Counted from the first letter of the stretch, positions 38,392 through 48,884 are shown. The stretch: 64,000 nt of DNA from Caulobacter sp. FWC2 (GCF_002742625.1 NZ_PEBF01000001.1:4774001-4838000); one strand, 5' to 3'. Made by a program: numbers and translations. Notes: a model not told the origin generated them from the letters alone.

Positions 38392-39675
38392 CTAGTGTGT
38401 CTTCAGCGCCCGCCAGCCGATGTCGCGGCGATAGAAGCCGCCTTCCAGCGAGACGGTCCCCAGCGCCGCATAGGCCACGTCGCGGGCCTCGCTCAGGGTC
38501 GCGCCCAGGGCGCAGATGTTCAGCACCCGACCGCCCGAGGCGCGCAGGCTCCCCTCGGCGTCGCGGGTCGTGCCCGCGTGGAAGACCACGGCCTCGTCGC
38601 CGAAGTCGGCGTCGGCGCCCTGGATCAGGCCGCCGGTCTTGGGGGCGTCGGGATAGCCCTCGGCGGCCAGGACCACGCAGATCGCCGCTTCCTCGCGCCA
38701 CTTGGGCGGCTCGGCCGAGGCCAACTCGCCCTTGGCGGCCGCAAGCAGGATCGGGACGATGTCGCTTTCCAGGCGCAGCATCAGGGTCTGGCACTCGGGG
38801 TCACCGAAGCGGGCGTTGTATTCCACCAGCTTCGGACCCGTCGGTGTCAGCATCAGGCCGGCATAGAGCACGCCGACATACGGATTGCCCTCGGCGGCCA
38901 TGCCCTCGACGGTCGGGACGATCAGCTCGCGCCAGGCCTGGGCGATCAGGGCGTCGGTCAGGACGGGCGGCGGGGAATAGGTGCCCATGCCGCCGGTATT
39001 GGGCCCTTCGTCGCCGTCATAGGCGCGCTTGTGATCCTGGGCCGCGCCGAACAGCACGGCGGTCTTGCCGTCGGACAGGGCGAACAGCGAGGCCTCCTCG
39101 CCGTGCATGAACTCCTCGATCACCACGCGCGCGCCGGCCGAGCCGAAGCGACCGCCCAGCATGTCGACCACGGCGGCGTCGGCCTCGGCGCGCGTCGCGG
39201 CGATGACCACACCCTTGCCGGCCGCCAGACCGTCAGCCTTGATCACGAACGGCGCGTCCAACGTGTCGAGGAAGGTCCCGGCCGAGGCCGCGTCCTCGAA
39301 CACACCGTAGGCCGCCGTCGGCAGGCCATGGCGCTGACAGAAGTCCTTGGTGAAGGCCTTCGAGGTCTCCAGCTGCGCCGCGCGCTGGCTGCCGCCGAAA
39401 CAGGGGATGCCGACCTCTGCGAGCTTGTCGGCCAAGCCGACCTCCAGCGCCGATTCCGGCCCGACCACCACCAAGTCCGCGCCGATCTCCCGGGCCAGGG
39501 CCACCAGGCCGTCGGCGTCCGTAACCTTCACCGCGCGCAGCTCGGCGACGGCTTCGATGCCCGGGTTGCCCGGCGCGGCGACGAGCCGGCCGCACAGCGG
39601 CGACTGGGCGATCTTCCAGGCCAGGGCGTGCTCGCGCCCGCCGGACCCGACGAGGAGGATGGTCAGCTTTTCCAT
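38392..39675 (-). CDS. purD: Phosphoribosylamine-glycine ligase
   Basis: A 427-residue ATP-grasp enzyme (GARS) of purine synthesis. The N-terminal domain starts LTILLVGSGGREHALAWKIA. The ATP-grasp core has FVIKADGLAAGKGVVIA, VVIEEFMHGEEASLFAL and GGMGTYSPPPVLTD. The C-terminal domain has EYNARFGDPECQTLMLRLES and VVLAAEGYPDAPKTG. Length and motifs are complete. Confidence 0.97.
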   Translation of the reverse strand: MEKLTILLVGSGGREHALAWKIAQSPLCGRLVAAPGNPGIEAVAELRAVKVTDADGLVALAREIGADLVVVGPESALEVGLADKLAEVGIPCFGGSQRAAQLETSKAFTKDFCQRHGLPTAAYGVFEDAASAGTFLDTLDAPFVIKADGLAAGKGVVIAATRAEADAAVVDMLGGRFGSAGARVVIEEFMHGEEASLFALSDGKTAVLFGAAQDHKRAYDGDEGPNTGGMGTYSPPPVLTDALIAQAWRELIVPTVEGMAAEGNPYVGVLYAGLMLTPTGPKLVEYNARFGDPECQTLMLRLESDIVPILLAAAKGELASAEPPKWREEAAICVVLAAEGYPDAPKTGGLIQGADADFGDEAVVFHAGTTRDAEGSLRASGGRVLNICALGATLSEARDVAYAALGTVSLEGGFYRRDIGWRALKTH

Positions 39676-39787
39676 GAGCGCGGGGTGTGGCGCGCGCGGG
39701 GCCTGGGGTCAAGCGGTTCGCCCCTCCGCGCCGTCGTTCGCCCCTCGCCGATGGCGCCGTGGCGGCTCATCGGCGCCCATGGCCGCC

Positions 39788-40471
39788 ATGGACAAGCTCT
39801 TCCCCCCCGCCCTGGCCCTGCACATCGGCTGCGGCTTTCTCCTGGTCGCCATCGGCCTGGTTCCGATCCTGACCCGCAAGGGCTCGCGCCTGCACCGATG
39901 GTCGGGGCGGGCCTTCGTGATCCTGATGAGCGTGCTCCTCGCCGCCGCCTGGGTGATGACGGCGCTGCGCTTCAACGCCTATTTCGCGGCCCTGTCGGCG
40001 ACGGCGACGATGACGCTGTTCTCCGGGATCCGGGTGCTGGGGCGCAAGCGGCCGGACCTGGATCCGCGCCAGCGGGCCAGACCGCTGGACTGGGCCGTCA
40101 CCCTGGCCCTGGTCGGGATCGGCGCCTGGGTGCTGCTCCTCGTCGTCACCGGCAAGACCGGGAACAAGGCGGCGGTCAGCGCGGCCCTGGTCTATGCGGC
40201 CTTCACCTATGGCGGCTGGGACCTCTGGCGCTTTCTCCGCCCGACGGCCTGGCCTTTTTCCGCCGATCTGTGGACCTATGAGCATCTGGTGAAGATGCTG
40301 AGCGCCTATGGCGCCGTGCTCAGCGCCTTTTCGGGTAACTTCGTGACCTTCCTGCCGACGCCCTGGAGTCAACTCTGGCCGACCTTGCTGTTTCAACCGA
40401 TGGCCGCGATCTGGATCACGGTCCTGGTCCTGCGCCGCCGCCGCCTTCTGGGCGCGCTAGAACCCGGCTGA
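39788..40471 (+). CDS. DUF2306-like integral membrane protein
   Basis: A 227-residue protein with about six membrane segments. The segment LHRWSGRAFVILMSVLLAAA resembles the HrwxGR motif of DUF2306 membrane proteins, and LTRKGSRLHRW precedes it. I chose the ATG at 39788; one at 39779 is equally possible and no clear ribosome binding site separates them. It lies 23 bp upstream of a membrane-bound LytTR regulator and may be regulated by or act with it, as is common for LytTR-membrane protein pairs. No catalytic motif is seen. Confidence 0.75.
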   Translation: MDKLFPPALALHIGCGFLLVAIGLVPILTRKGSRLHRWSGRAFVILMSVLLAAAWVMTALRFNAYFAALSATATMTLFSGIRVLGRKRPDLDPRQRARPLDWAVTLALVGIGAWVLLLVVTGKTGNKAAVSAALVYAAFTYGGWDLWRFLRPTAWPFSADLWTYEHLVKMLSAYGAVLSAFSGNFVTFLPTPWSQLWPTLLFQPMAAIWITVLVLRRRRLLGALEPG

Positions 40472-40494
40472 GCGGGATCTCGACGGCCGCCTGG

Positions 40495-41307
40495 ATGTGG
40501 GCGTTCACCGCCTATGCCTGGGCGATGACCACGGTCTGCGCGGCCTGGTTCGCCCGGCGGTTCGGGTCTGACCGGGGCCACGACGTCAGCGTGATCGACT
40601 CGCTGGTCTGGCAGGGCGGGATCTACGCCGCCTGGCTGCCGGCGGCGGGGATCGTCTGGTTGCTCATGCGGCGCTATGGCGTTGGCGCGATCAGCCTGCT
40701 GGTGCTGTACCAGGCCGGCGTGCTGGTCGTGCCGCTGGAGGCCCTGGTCTCCAGCCTGATCGACGGAGCCTTTTCGCCGACCGATAACCTGCCGGCCCGG
40801 ATCCTGGGACGGATGCCGGTCTGCCTGCTGCTGTACACCGCCATCATCGCCAGCGGCCTAGCCGCCGCCAACCACCAGCGGGTCCGCGACGAACGGGCCC
40901 GCGCCCGCGCGCTGGAGATCGCGCTGTCGGAGGCCCGCGAAGCCCTGGCCCGGGCCGCTCTGGACGCGCCGGAGCGCACGGGCAGGCGGCTGATGGTCAT
41001 GGCCGGGTCTCGCCGAGTGCCGGTCGCCGTGGACGAGATCGAGTGGTTCGGCGCGGCCGACAACTATGTCGTCGTCCACTGGGCCGGCCGTGAGGGGCTG
41101 CTGCGCGCGACCCTGCAGAGCCTGGAGGGCCGGCTGGACCCGCGCGTCTTCGCCCGTTGCCACCGCTCGACCCTGGTCAACCTGGCCCGCGTGCGCGAGA
41201 CCCAGCCGCTGTCGGACGGCTCCTGGCGCCTGATCCTGGACAGCGGCGCGGAGGTGGTGACCAGCCGGACCTACCGCGACGATCTCCTGGCGCGGCTTGG
41301 TCGCTGA
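40495..41307 (+). CDS. Membrane-anchored LytTR-domain transcription regulator
   Basis: A 270-residue protein with an N-terminal four-helix membrane part (AYAWAMTTVCAAWFARRF, then GGIYAAWLPAAGIVWLLM, ISLLVLYQAGVLVVPLEAL, VCLLLYTAIIASGLAAA), a coiled-coil linker (ERARARALEIALSEAREALA) and a C-terminal LytTR DNA-binding domain (VPVAVDEIEWFGAADNYVVV, VFARCHRSTLVNLARVRETQ). It has no receiver domain, so the signal is probably sensed in the membrane. The neighbour upstream is a DUF2306-like membrane protein. Confidence 0.9.
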   Translation: MWAFTAYAWAMTTVCAAWFARRFGSDRGHDVSVIDSLVWQGGIYAAWLPAAGIVWLLMRRYGVGAISLLVLYQAGVLVVPLEALVSSLIDGAFSPTDNLPARILGRMPVCLLLYTAIIASGLAAANHQRVRDERARARALEIALSEAREALARAALDAPERTGRRLMVMAGSRRVPVAVDEIEWFGAADNYVVVHWAGREGLLRATLQSLEGRLDPRVFARCHRSTLVNLARVRETQPLSDGSWRLILDSGAEVVTSRTYRDDLLARLGR

Positions 41308-41338
41308 TTGACGCTTGCGGTCCGCCGCATCAGGCCCG

Positions 41339-43252
41339 CTAGGCGGCGTAGTCCTTGAACTGGGCGTCCTCGGCGTCTGGCCCGCCGTGCGCCAGGTCCA
41401 GGGCGAAACCCTTCACCCGGGCCTGGCGGGCGGCGACCGTCTGCCGCGCCGCAGGCTTGGCCGGGGCCTTGCGGACAGGCGCGGAGGGGCGCTTGGCGGC
41501 AGGGCGCGTCTCGCCGCGAGACCGGTCTCCTTCAATGCGGAAGTAGGCGATCGAGGCCTGCAGTTCATCGGCCTGGGCGGCGAGCTCTTCCGACGTCGCC
41601 GACATCTCTTCCGAGGCGCTGGCGTTCTGTTGCGTGACCTTGTCCAGTTGCTGGATGGCTTCGTTGATCTGCGAGGAGCCGATGTCCTGCTCGCGGCAGG
41701 CGGCGCTGATCTCAGCGACCAGTTCGGCGGTCTTGCGGATGTTCGGCACCAGGCTGGTCAGCATCTCGCCGGCCGATTGGGCGGCCTTGACGGTGTCGGA
41801 CGACACCGCGCTGATCTCAGAGGCGGCGGTTTGCGACCGCTCGGCCAGCTTGCGCACTTCCGAGGCGACGACCGCGAAGCCGCGACCATGTTCGCCGGCG
41901 CGAGCCGCTTCCACCGCCGCGTTCAGGGCCAGCAGGTCGGTCTGGCGGGCGATCTCCTGCACGATGGTGATCTTCTCGGCGATCGTCTGCATGGCGTCGA
42001 CGGCCTTGCTGACGGCGGCGCCCGAGGTCTCCGCGTCGATCGCCGACTGGCGGGCGATCTTCTCGGTCTGGGTGGCGTTGTCGGCGTTCTGCTTGATGTT
42101 GGCGGCCATCTCTTCCATCGAGGCCGAGGCCTGTTCGGCGGCGGAAGCCTGCTCGGTGGCGCCCTGGCTCATCTGCTCCGAGGTCGCCGAAAGCTCCTGG
42201 CTGCCGGCCGACACGTTCTCCGAGGCCGTGATCGCGTCGCCGACCACCCCGCGCAGCCGCTCGATCATCCGTTCCAGCGCCAGACCCAGCGTATCCTTGT
42301 CCGATTGGGGGGCGGCCTCGACGGTCAGGTCGCCATCGGCGAGCTTGTCGGCCAGTTCGGCCGTGCTCCTCAGGTTGGCGACCATCCCTTTCAACGAATG
42401 GCCCAGGACGTCCTTGTCCGACATCGGCGTGATCTGAACCGACAGGTCGCCGGCCGCCACCTGGTCCGCCAGGCTCGCCGTGGCGCGCAGGTTCGCGGTC
42501 ATGCGGTTGACCGTGTCGACGAGGTCCTTGATCTCGTCATTGGTCTTTACGTCCACTTTCTGATCCAGGTCGCCCAGGGCCACCGCGTTCGCCAGACCCC
42601 CGATCTTGGCGAACCCCTGGGCAATGGTGCGGGCGATCCAGATCGCGGCGCCGGCGGCCAGAAGCACGGATACCGAGATCACGGCCAGCAGCACGTTGCG
42701 CGACAGGATGGCGGCCTGGGTGCTTTCGGCGTCGGCGGCGGCCAAACGCCTGTCCTGCACGTCCACCAACCCGTCCACGAGGGCGGTGATGTGGTTGGTG
42801 ATCTGGCGCTGGCTGGTGCGCATCTGCACGATCGCCTCGTCGCGACGTCCAGCCATCAGCTCACGCCGAACCGCGGCGTCGCTCTCGGAGAACACGTCCC
42901 AATCGCGCGCCAGCGCTTCCCACTTCGGCCTTCCCTCCACGGTGGCCTGCGAGAGACCGGCTTCCAGCAGCGTGGCGACCCTCTCCTTGCTGACGTCCGC
43001 CTTGGCGTTCTGCATGTTCAGCTCCCCGGCGTCGTCGGTCAGGGCCATGTTCTTTTCGGCGCGGATCAACTGGAGGAGCGCGATGCCGATGGCCTGACTG
43101 CGCTGCAGCTGTGCGACCGGCCCTTTGATCATGGCCTTCTCCGCGCGGTTCAGGGCCGCAAGCTCGCTGATGGCGAACATCGTGGCGAGCGTCATCATCA
43201 GGATGAGCGCCCCGAAGGTGAGGGCCAATTTGAGCTTGATCGTCATGCGCAT
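41339..43252 (-). CDS. Methyl-accepting chemotaxis protein
   Basis: A 637-residue chemoreceptor. TM1 is at about 8-28, a periplasmic four-helix-type sensor (about 30-185) follows, then TM2 ([19 protein letters not shown]), a HAMP domain and a second HAMP-like unit ([28 protein letters not shown]). The signalling tip has the standard hairpin [20 protein letters not shown] followed by [20 protein letters not shown]. The tail is basic and Pro/Ala rich, lacks the NWETF CheR/CheB tether and ends YAA. Its ligand is unknown. The 490-bp upstream region holds no gene. Confidence 0.95.
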   Translation of the reverse strand: MRMTIKLKLALTFGALILMMTLATMFAISELAALNRAEKAMIKGPVAQLQRSQAIGIALLQLIRAEKNMALTDDAGELNMQNAKADVSKERVATLLEAGLSQATVEGRPKWEALARDWDVFSESDAAVRRELMAGRRDEAIVQMRTSQRQITNHITALVDGLVDVQDRRLAAADAESTQAAILSRNVLLAVISVSVLLAAGAAIWIARTIAQGFAKIGGLANAVALGDLDQKVDVKTNDEIKDLVDTVNRMTANLRATASLADQVAAGDLSVQITPMSDKDVLGHSLKGMVANLRSTAELADKLADGDLTVEAAPQSDKDTLGLALERMIERLRGVVGDAITASENVSAGSQELSATSEQMSQGATEQASAAEQASASMEEMAANIKQNADNATQTEKIARQSAIDAETSGAAVSKAVDAMQTIAEKITIVQEIARQTDLLALNAAVEAARAGEHGRGFAVVASEVRKLAERSQTAASEISAVSSDTVKAAQSAGEMLTSLVPNIRKTAELVAEISAACREQDIGSSQINEAIQQLDKVTQQNASASEEMSATSEELAAQADELQASIAYFRIEGDRSRGETRPAAKRPSAPVRKAPAKPAARQTVAARQARVKGFALDLAHGGPDAEDAQFKDYAA

Positions 43253-43663
43253 GGAAGACTCCCGCCCGGTTCAGGCCTGGGGTTAGGAATTGGAAAAGCC
43301 ACTGGAAGAATTTTCCATTCTTCTTTTCAGCAACACGGTTACACTCAAAGATCGATAAATCTTGCCAGCTCATCGAGATTTAGAATGGCGCCTCCGCTCA
43401 CTTGACGCCCAAAGCGCGCGGTAATGACGCGGTAGACCTAAGAGAACTTACACACGGTTCATTAAGCACGACCTTTTCGACCGGGCTGGATACGCCAAGG
43501 ACCTGAGACGATTACTCTCTCAGGGTCGGTCGCGCCTCGTTAATGGGTCATGAATCAGGCAACCCACAGGGTAGCGACATTCTGCCTCACCACCTTCTGG
43601 GGAAGTCGTGACGTCGTTGCGCACTCATGGCCGCCCGGGCGAGGCGTCAGGCGCGGCCCGCGC
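43253..43663. other. Intergenic region upstream of the chemoreceptor gene
   Basis: No convincing gene is visible. The region is less GC-rich than its surroundings near 43270-43380, as expected for promoter DNA of the minus-strand chemoreceptor gene. It holds a small hairpin (CCTGAGA 43502-43508 with TCTCAGG 43518-43524) and, on the plus strand, a TTGACG at about 43411 without a good -10. A small RNA cannot be excluded. Confidence 0.4.
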
Positions 43664-43701
43664 AAAAATGAAAACCGCGCGCCGAGGGTACGGCGCGCGG
43701 T
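43664..43701 (-). terminator. Intrinsic terminator after phoB
   Basis: An 11-bp perfect stem (ACCGCGCGCCG, 43674-43684 with 43691-43701, loop 43685-43690) is followed on the minus strand by TTTTCATTTTTG. It ends the pst-pho operon. Confidence 0.9.
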
Positions 43702-43742
43702 CATTTGGTCTCTTGATGTCAGGCGACGGTGAGGATGAACCG

Positions 43743-44435
43743 TCAGGCCGCGTCCAGATCCAGCGAGTAGCCCGCCGAACGGACCGTGCGGATCGGGTCG
43801 CCGTCCGCCGTGCCGTTCAGCGCCTTGCGCAGGCGGCCGATATGGACGTCGACGGTGCGGGCCTCGACATAGACGTCCGAGCCCCAGACGGCGTCCAGCA
43901 GCTGTTCGCGGCTGAACACCCGGCCCGGATGCTGCATCAGATAGTCGAGCAGGCGGAACTCGGTCGGGCCGAGGTGGATCTCCTTGCCGTTCCGCTTCAC
44001 GCGGTGGGCGACCCGGTCGATGATGATGTCGCCGACCGTGATGCGGTCGTCGGCCAGGCCCGGACGGATGCGGCGCAGCACCGCGCGGACGCGGGCGGTC
44101 AGCTCGACCATCGAGAACGGCTTGACCACATAGTCGTCGGCGCCGGTGTCGAGGCCGCGGATGCGATCGCTTTCCTCGCCACGCGCCGTCAGCATGATGA
44201 TCGGCACATTGCGGGTTTCCGACCGGCCGCGCAGCCGACGGCAAACCTCGATGCCCGAGACCTTGGGCAGCATCCAGTCGAGGATGACCAGGTCCGGGGC
44301 CCGCTCATTGGCCATGATCAGGGCTTCCTCGCCATCTCCGGCCACGCCGACGCGATAGCCTTCCTTGTCGAGGTTGTAGTGCAGCAGCGTGGCCAGGGCG
44401 TCTTCGTCCTCGACCACCAGAACGTACGGAGTCAC
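43743..44435 (-). CDS. phoB: Phosphate regulon response regulator PhoB
   Basis: A 230-residue OmpR-family regulator. The receiver has VLVVEDEDAL, phosphoacceptor Asp53 (LVILDWMLP) and KPFSMVEL. The winged helix has IHLGPTEFRLLDYLMQHPGR and ARTVDVHIGRLRKALNG. GTG start. Phosphorylated by PhoR, it activates genes with Pho boxes, including the one upstream of pstC in this window. It is the last gene of the operon pstC-pstA-pstB-phoU-phoB. Confidence 0.97.
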   Translation of the reverse strand: MTPYVLVVEDEDALATLLHYNLDKEGYRVGVAGDGEEALIMANERAPDLVILDWMLPKVSGIEVCRRLRGRSETRNVPIIMLTARGEESDRIRGLDTGADDYVVKPFSMVELTARVRAVLRRIRPGLADDRITVGDIIIDRVAHRVKRNGKEIHLGPTEFRLLDYLMQHPGRVFSREQLLDAVWGSDVYVEARTVDVHIGRLRKALNGTADGDPIRTVRSAGYSLDLDAA

Positions 44436-44454
44436 TTCGGGCCGCCTCTAGGTA

Positions 44455-45147
44455 TTATTGCGAGAGCACGTCCAGCTTCGGACGTTGCGAGATCAGCTCG
44501 TCGCCCGTCAGCTCGAAGTGGATGATTTCGGCGATGTTGGTGGCGTGGTCACCGATGCGCTCGAGGTTCTTGGCCACGAACAGCAGGTGGGCGCAGGCGT
44601 TGATCGTGCGCGGGTCGCCCATCATGTAGGTGAGCAGTTCGCGGAAGATCGAGTTGTAGTGCTCGTCGACTTCCTCGTCGCGGCTCCACACGCCGATGGC
44701 GCGCTGCAGGTCCGAGGTCGTGTAGGCGTCCAGGACATCCTTCAGGCGGCTCTGCACCAGCTTGCCCATGCGCTCGATCGAGCGGGTCAGGGCGGTCATC
44801 GGGTCGGCTTCGGTCAGGATCATCGCGCGCTTGCCGATGTTCTTGGCCATGTCGCCGCAGCGCTCGAGGCTCATCGAGATCTTCAGGGCGGCGACGGCGT
44901 GGCGCAGGTCCACGGCCATCGGCTGGCGCAGGGCGATCAGCTTGAAGGCCTTGCGCTCGATCTCGGCCTGGAGGATGTCCAGGCGCTCGTCGCCGGCGAC
45001 CACGGCCTGGGCCAGCGGCCCGTCGCGGCGGGCGATGGCGACGATGCAGTCGGCCACCTGGGATTCGACGAGGCCGCCCATGCGGGTGACCTCGGCCGTG
45101 AGGTGGGCCAGTTCTTCGCCGTACGACTTGACGGTATGTTCGGTCAT
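44455..45147 (-). CDS. phoU: Phosphate signalling protein PhoU
   Basis: A 230-residue protein made of two PhoU three-helix bundles that bind metal ions. Typical segments are SYGEELAHLTAEVTRMGGLV, MSLERCGDMAKNIGKRAMIL and ICRDLERIGDHATN-type NLERIGDHATNIAEIIHF. It connects PstSCAB transport to PhoR and damps PhoB activity when phosphate is plentiful. A GGGGGATCAAGAG ribosome binding region precedes the start. Confidence 0.97.
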   Translation of the reverse strand: MTEHTVKSYGEELAHLTAEVTRMGGLVESQVADCIVAIARRDGPLAQAVVAGDERLDILQAEIERKAFKLIALRQPMAVDLRHAVAALKISMSLERCGDMAKNIGKRAMILTEADPMTALTRSIERMGKLVQSRLKDVLDAYTTSDLQRAIGVWSRDEEVDEHYNSIFRELLTYMMGDPRTINACAHLLFVAKNLERIGDHATNIAEIIHFELTGDELISQRPKLDVLSQ

Positions 45148-45163
45148 CTCTTGATCCCCCCGC

Positions 45164-46057
45164 TTAGCCGAAGCGGCCGGTGATGTAGTCCTGCGTGCGG
45201 CTGTCGCGAGGATTGGTGAACATCTCCTCGGTCGGGCCGCTCTCGACCAGCTTGCCGAGGTGGAAGAAGGCCGTGCGTTGCGAGACGCGGGCGGCCTGGG
45301 CCATCGAGTGGGTGACGATGACGATGCAGAACTGGCTGCGCAGCTCGTCGATCAGTTCCTCGATCTTGGCGGTGGCGATCGGGTCGAGGGCCGAACAGGG
45401 CTCGTCCATCAGGATCACTTCAGGCGACACGGCGATCGCGCGCGCGATGACCAGACGCTGCTGCTGGCCACCCGACAAACCCGTGCCAGGTTGGTGCAGA
45501 CGGTCGGCGACCTCGTTCCAGAGACCGGCCTTCTTCAGGCTGCTCTCGACGATGACTTCCAGCTCGGCCTTGCCGGTGGCCAGGCCGTGGATGCGCGGGC
45601 CGTAGGCGACGTTCTCGAAGATGGTCTTCGGGAAGGGGTTCGGCTTCTGGAACACCATGCCGACGCGCGAGCGCAGGACCACCGGATCGACGCTCTTGGC
45701 GTTGACGTCCGAACCGTCGATCTCGATCACGCCTTCGACGCGGGCCGAGGGGATCGTGTCGTTCATGCGGTTGATGCAGCGCAGGAAGGTCGACTTGCCG
45801 CAGCCCGACGGGCCGATGAAGGCGGTGACCGACTTGGCCGGGATGTCGATGTTCACATCGAACAGCGCCTGCTTGTCGCCGTAGAAGACCTTGACGTCGC
45901 GCGCCTTGATCTTGGCCTCGCCGACCGGGCCGGCGGCCTGGGCTTGCGGGACGCTGGTTTGGATCACCGGCGAGCGGGCGGAGTCGTCGGGGCTTTGGAC
46001 GGTCATGGCGTGTCCACGGAGAAGGGGCGAAGCGTTGAGGTTCAGGATCAGGGTCAT
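45164..46057 (-). CDS. pstB: Phosphate ABC transporter ATPase PstB
   Basis: A 297-residue ATPase. Walker A is [20 protein letters not shown], the Q loop [20 protein letters not shown], signature [16 protein letters not shown] and Walker [18 protein letters not shown] chose the ATG at 46057, 7 nt after the pstA stop, with AGGT ahead of it; an internal start at 46006 (MTVQSPDDS) fits the usual PstB length better and is also possible. Confidence 0.97.
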   Translation of the reverse strand: MTLILNLNASPLLRGHAMTVQSPDDSARSPVIQTSVPQAQAAGPVGEAKIKARDVKVFYGDKQALFDVNIDIPAKSVTAFIGPSGCGKSTFLRCINRMNDTIPSARVEGVIEIDGSDVNAKSVDPVVLRSRVGMVFQKPNPFPKTIFENVAYGPRIHGLATGKAELEVIVESSLKKAGLWNEVADRLHQPGTGLSGGQQQRLVIARAIAVSPEVILMDEPCSALDPIATAKIEELIDELRSQFCIVIVTHSMAQAARVSQRTAFFHLGKLVESGPTEEMFTNPRDSRTQDYITGRFG

Positions 46058-46064
46058 GTGAAAC

Positions 46065-47363
46065 CTACCAGCGGCGTTCGAAGCGACGGCGCAGGATGAC
46101 GGCCGCGGCGTTCATGACGATCATGAAGACGAGAAGGACGATGATGGCGGCGGCCGTGCGTTCATGGAAGGCCCGCTCGGAAGCGTTCTCCCAGATGAAC
46201 ACCTGGACGGGCAGCACGGTGGCCGCGCCGGTGAAGCCTTCCGGCACGCCGGGCACGAACGAGACCATGCCGATCATCAGCAGCGGGGCTGTCTCGCCCA
46301 GGGCGTGGGCCAGCGACAGGATGGCGCCGGTCATCACGCCGGGCATGGCCAGCGGCAGCACGTGGTGGAAGACCGTCTGGGTCTTCGACGCGCCGACGCC
46401 GAGCGCGGCTTCGCGGATCGAGGGCGGCACGGCCTTCAGGGCCGAGCGGGTGGCGATGATCACGGTCGGCAGGGCCATCAGGGCCAGCACCAGGCCGCCG
46501 ACCAGCGGCGAGGACCGCGGAACGTGCAGCCAGTTGATGAACAGGGCCAGGCCCAGCAGGCCGTAGACGATCGACGGCACGGCCGCGAGGTTGTTGATGT
46601 TGACCTCGATGATGTCCGTCCAGCGGTTCTTCGGAGCGAACTCTTCCAGGTAGGTCGCGGCCATCACGCCGACCGGCACGGCGATCAGGGCGGTGATGAT
46701 CAGCATCATGGCCGAGCCGACCACCGCGCCCAGCACGCCGGCCTGTTCAGGCTCGGTCGAGTCGGAGTGGGTGAAGAAGGCGAAGTTGAAGCCCGACTTA
46801 ACCGAGCCGTCCTTCTCGAGCTTGTCCAGCCAGTCCAGCTGTTGGTTGTCCAGCTTGCGGTCGCCCTCGGTGGTCGTGCGCTTGATCTCGCCCTTGAAGT
46901 AGAGGTCGGCGTCGGCCTTCAGCGGGCCGGTGACGGTGACCGTCTTGCCGATCAGCGACTGGTCGGCCTTCAGCATGTTCAGCAACTGGAAGCCGAAATC
47001 GCGCGACAGCAGGTCCTGGACCTTGCTGGAGGTGGTGCCCAGGTCGTCGTCCTGCACGCCCAGCTTCTTCATCATCGCCTCGGCGACGATGTAGTCGTAG
47101 TTGACGCCGGAAAGGTCCGAGCGGTCGATACGATCCGGGTTCAGATAGACCGGCACGCTGAGCGTGTGGGTTTCGAACGTCGTGTAGCCCTGGGCCACGA
47201 TGCGGCCGACCAGCACGACCAGGAACACCAGCGCGACGATGATCGCGGTCAGGCCCTGGGCCTTGAAGGTGCGTTCGGCGGCATGGCGCTTCTTCAGCCG
47301 GGCTTCCATGGCTGTCGAGGCGGCGGAGCGCGGGGCGGCCGCGCCGAGGGTCGCGTCAGTCAT
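46065..47363 (-). CDS. pstA: Phosphate ABC transporter permease PstA
   Basis: A 432-residue permease, longer than E. coli PstA (about 296), with an N-terminal extension of one membrane helix and a periplasmic domain of the DUF3333 type ([24 protein letters not shown] region). The permease core includes [38 protein letters not shown] and the EAA loop [20 protein letters not shown]. It overlaps pstC by 8 bp. Confidence 0.95.
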   Translation of the reverse strand: MTDATLGAAAPRSAASTAMEARLKKRHAAERTFKAQGLTAIIVALVFLVVLVGRIVAQGYTTFETHTLSVPVYLNPDRIDRSDLSGVNYDYIVAEAMMKKLGVQDDDLGTTSSKVQDLLSRDFGFQLLNMLKADQSLIGKTVTVTGPLKADADLYFKGEIKRTTTEGDRKLDNQQLDWLDKLEKDGSVKSGFNFAFFTHSDSTEPEQAGVLGAVVGSAMMLIITALIAVPVGVMAATYLEEFAPKNRWTDIIEVNINNLAAVPSIVYGLLGLALFINWLHVPRSSPLVGGLVLALMALPTVIIATRSALKAVPPSIREAALGVGASKTQTVFHHVLPLAMPGVMTGAILSLAHALGETAPLLMIGMVSFVPGVPEGFTGAATVLPVQVFIWENASERAFHERTAAAIIVLLVFMIVMNAAAVILRRRFERRW

Positions 47364-48789
47364 ATTGTTCCCGGTACTTCTGGACGATGCGCAGGGCGAT
47401 GATGTTCAGGCAGAGCGTCACCACGAACAGGGTGAGGCCCAGGCCGAAGGCCGACAGCGTTTTCGGGCTGTCGAATTCCTGGTCGCCGGTCAGCAAGGTG
47501 ACGATCTGGACGGTGACCGTGGTCACGGTGTCGAGCGGGTTGACGGTCATCTTGGCCTGCAGGCCGGCGGCCATGGTCACGATCATGGTCTCGCCGACGG
47601 CGCGCGACATCGCCAGCAGCATGGCCGCCATGATGCCCGGCAAGGCGGCCGGCAGGACGACCTTCTTGACCGTCTCCGACTTGGTGGCGCCCATCGCATA
47701 GCTGCCGTCGCGCAGGGATTGCGGCACGGCGTTGATGATGTCGTCCGACAGCGAGGAGACGAACGGGATCAGCATGATCCCCATCACCACCCCGGCCACC
47801 AGGGCCATCTGGTTTTGGACTTCCATAAGGTAGGTGGCCAGCGGGCCGGGCGGCAGGGCCGCGCCGATGGCGTTGATGCCGGCGCGGAACAGAGGGCCCA
47901 CCGTCAGGGCGGCGAAGAAGCCGTAGACCACGGTCGGGACGCCGGCCAGGATCTCCAGCAGCGGCTTGACCACGCCGCGGACGGTGCGGCTGGCGTATTC
48001 CGAGAGGTAGATCGCCGAGTAGAGGCCGACCGGGGCCGCCACCAGCATGGCGATGAACATGATCAGGAAGGTGCCGGCGAACAGCGGCACGGCCCCGAAG
48101 GCGCCCGCCGAGGCGACCTGGTCAGCCCGCATGGCGATCTGCGGGCTCCACTCGGTGCCGAACAGGAACGACAGCGGATTGACGCTCTGGAAGAAGCGCC
48201 AGCTTTCCCAGACCAGAGAGAGCACGATGCCCAGGGTGGTCAGGACGGCGGCGACCGAGCAGCCGATCAGCAGGATGCTGGTCCAGCCCTCCACCCGGTT
48301 GCGGGCGCGGAAGTCGGCGTTGATGCGCGGGAAGGCCAGCAGGAAGCCGGCCAGGGCCAGCACGCCGGCGCCGGCCAGCATGCCGACGTTCAGGATGGTC
48401 TCGATGCGCTTGGCCTCGGCGACCTTGGCGTCCAGCGCGACCTTCAGGTCGCCTTCATAGGCGACTTCCGACGGCGCCTGCTTGGCGGCGATGGCGTGGG
48501 CGTCGCTGAAGAAGACGTTCTGACGGTCCGGGTCCAGGGCCGAGACGGCCGCCGGGCGGGTGGTCTTCAGCATCGCGTCCTCGACGCGACCCCCGAAGGC
48601 CGTCCCCAGCAGCAGCAGAAGCGCGGCGGGAATGCCGGCCCACAGGGCCGCGTAGGTCCCGTAGTAGTCCGGCAGGGAGTGGAGGACGCGAGCGCGGCCT
48701 CCGGCGGCGGCCACGGCGCGACGACGCCCGGCGGCGAAAGCCAAGCCGGAGAAGAGCGCCAGGACGATAAGCGAGAGCCAGGTCAGCAT
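47356..48789 (-). CDS. pstC: Phosphate ABC transporter permease PstC
   Basis: A 477-residue permease, larger than E. coli PstC (319), with an extended N-terminal region of two extra hydrophobic segments and a periplasmic stretch. The core has ILAGVPTVVYGFFAALTVGP and the EAA-type loop SLRDGSYAMGATKSETVKKV. It is the first gene of pstC-pstA-pstB-phoU-phoB and follows a well-formed Pho box. The periplasmic binder pstS is not in this window. Confidence 0.95.
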   Translation of the reverse strand: MLTWLSLIVLALFSGLAFAAGRRRAVAAAGGRARVLHSLPDYYGTYAALWAGIPAALLLLLGTAFGGRVEDAMLKTTRPAAVSALDPDRQNVFFSDAHAIAAKQAPSEVAYEGDLKVALDAKVAEAKRIETILNVGMLAGAGVLALAGFLLAFPRINADFRARNRVEGWTSILLIGCSVAAVLTTLGIVLSLVWESWRFFQSVNPLSFLFGTEWSPQIAMRADQVASAGAFGAVPLFAGTFLIMFIAMLVAAPVGLYSAIYLSEYASRTVRGVVKPLLEILAGVPTVVYGFFAALTVGPLFRAGINAIGAALPPGPLATYLMEVQNQMALVAGVVMGIMLIPFVSSLSDDIINAVPQSLRDGSYAMGATKSETVKKVVLPAALPGIMAAMLLAMSRAVGETMIVTMAAGLQAKMTVNPLDTVTTVTVQIVTLLTGDQEFDSPKTLSAFGLGLTLFVVTLCLNIIALRIVQKYREQYD

Positions 48790-48884
48790 GCGTGAGGCTA
48801 ATCTTGCGCGAAGTGTGTCGAAGGCTCCGCAGGATCGCGCGCCTTCCCCCGACCCGGTCTATGCCGGACAGGCGCGGAGCTTAT

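Noticed and set aside
43411..43701. Small RNA between the chemoreceptor and phoB on the plus strand
   Set aside because: A TTGACG is present but there is no good -10, and the hairpin at the end has its T run on the minus strand, fitting phoB termination.
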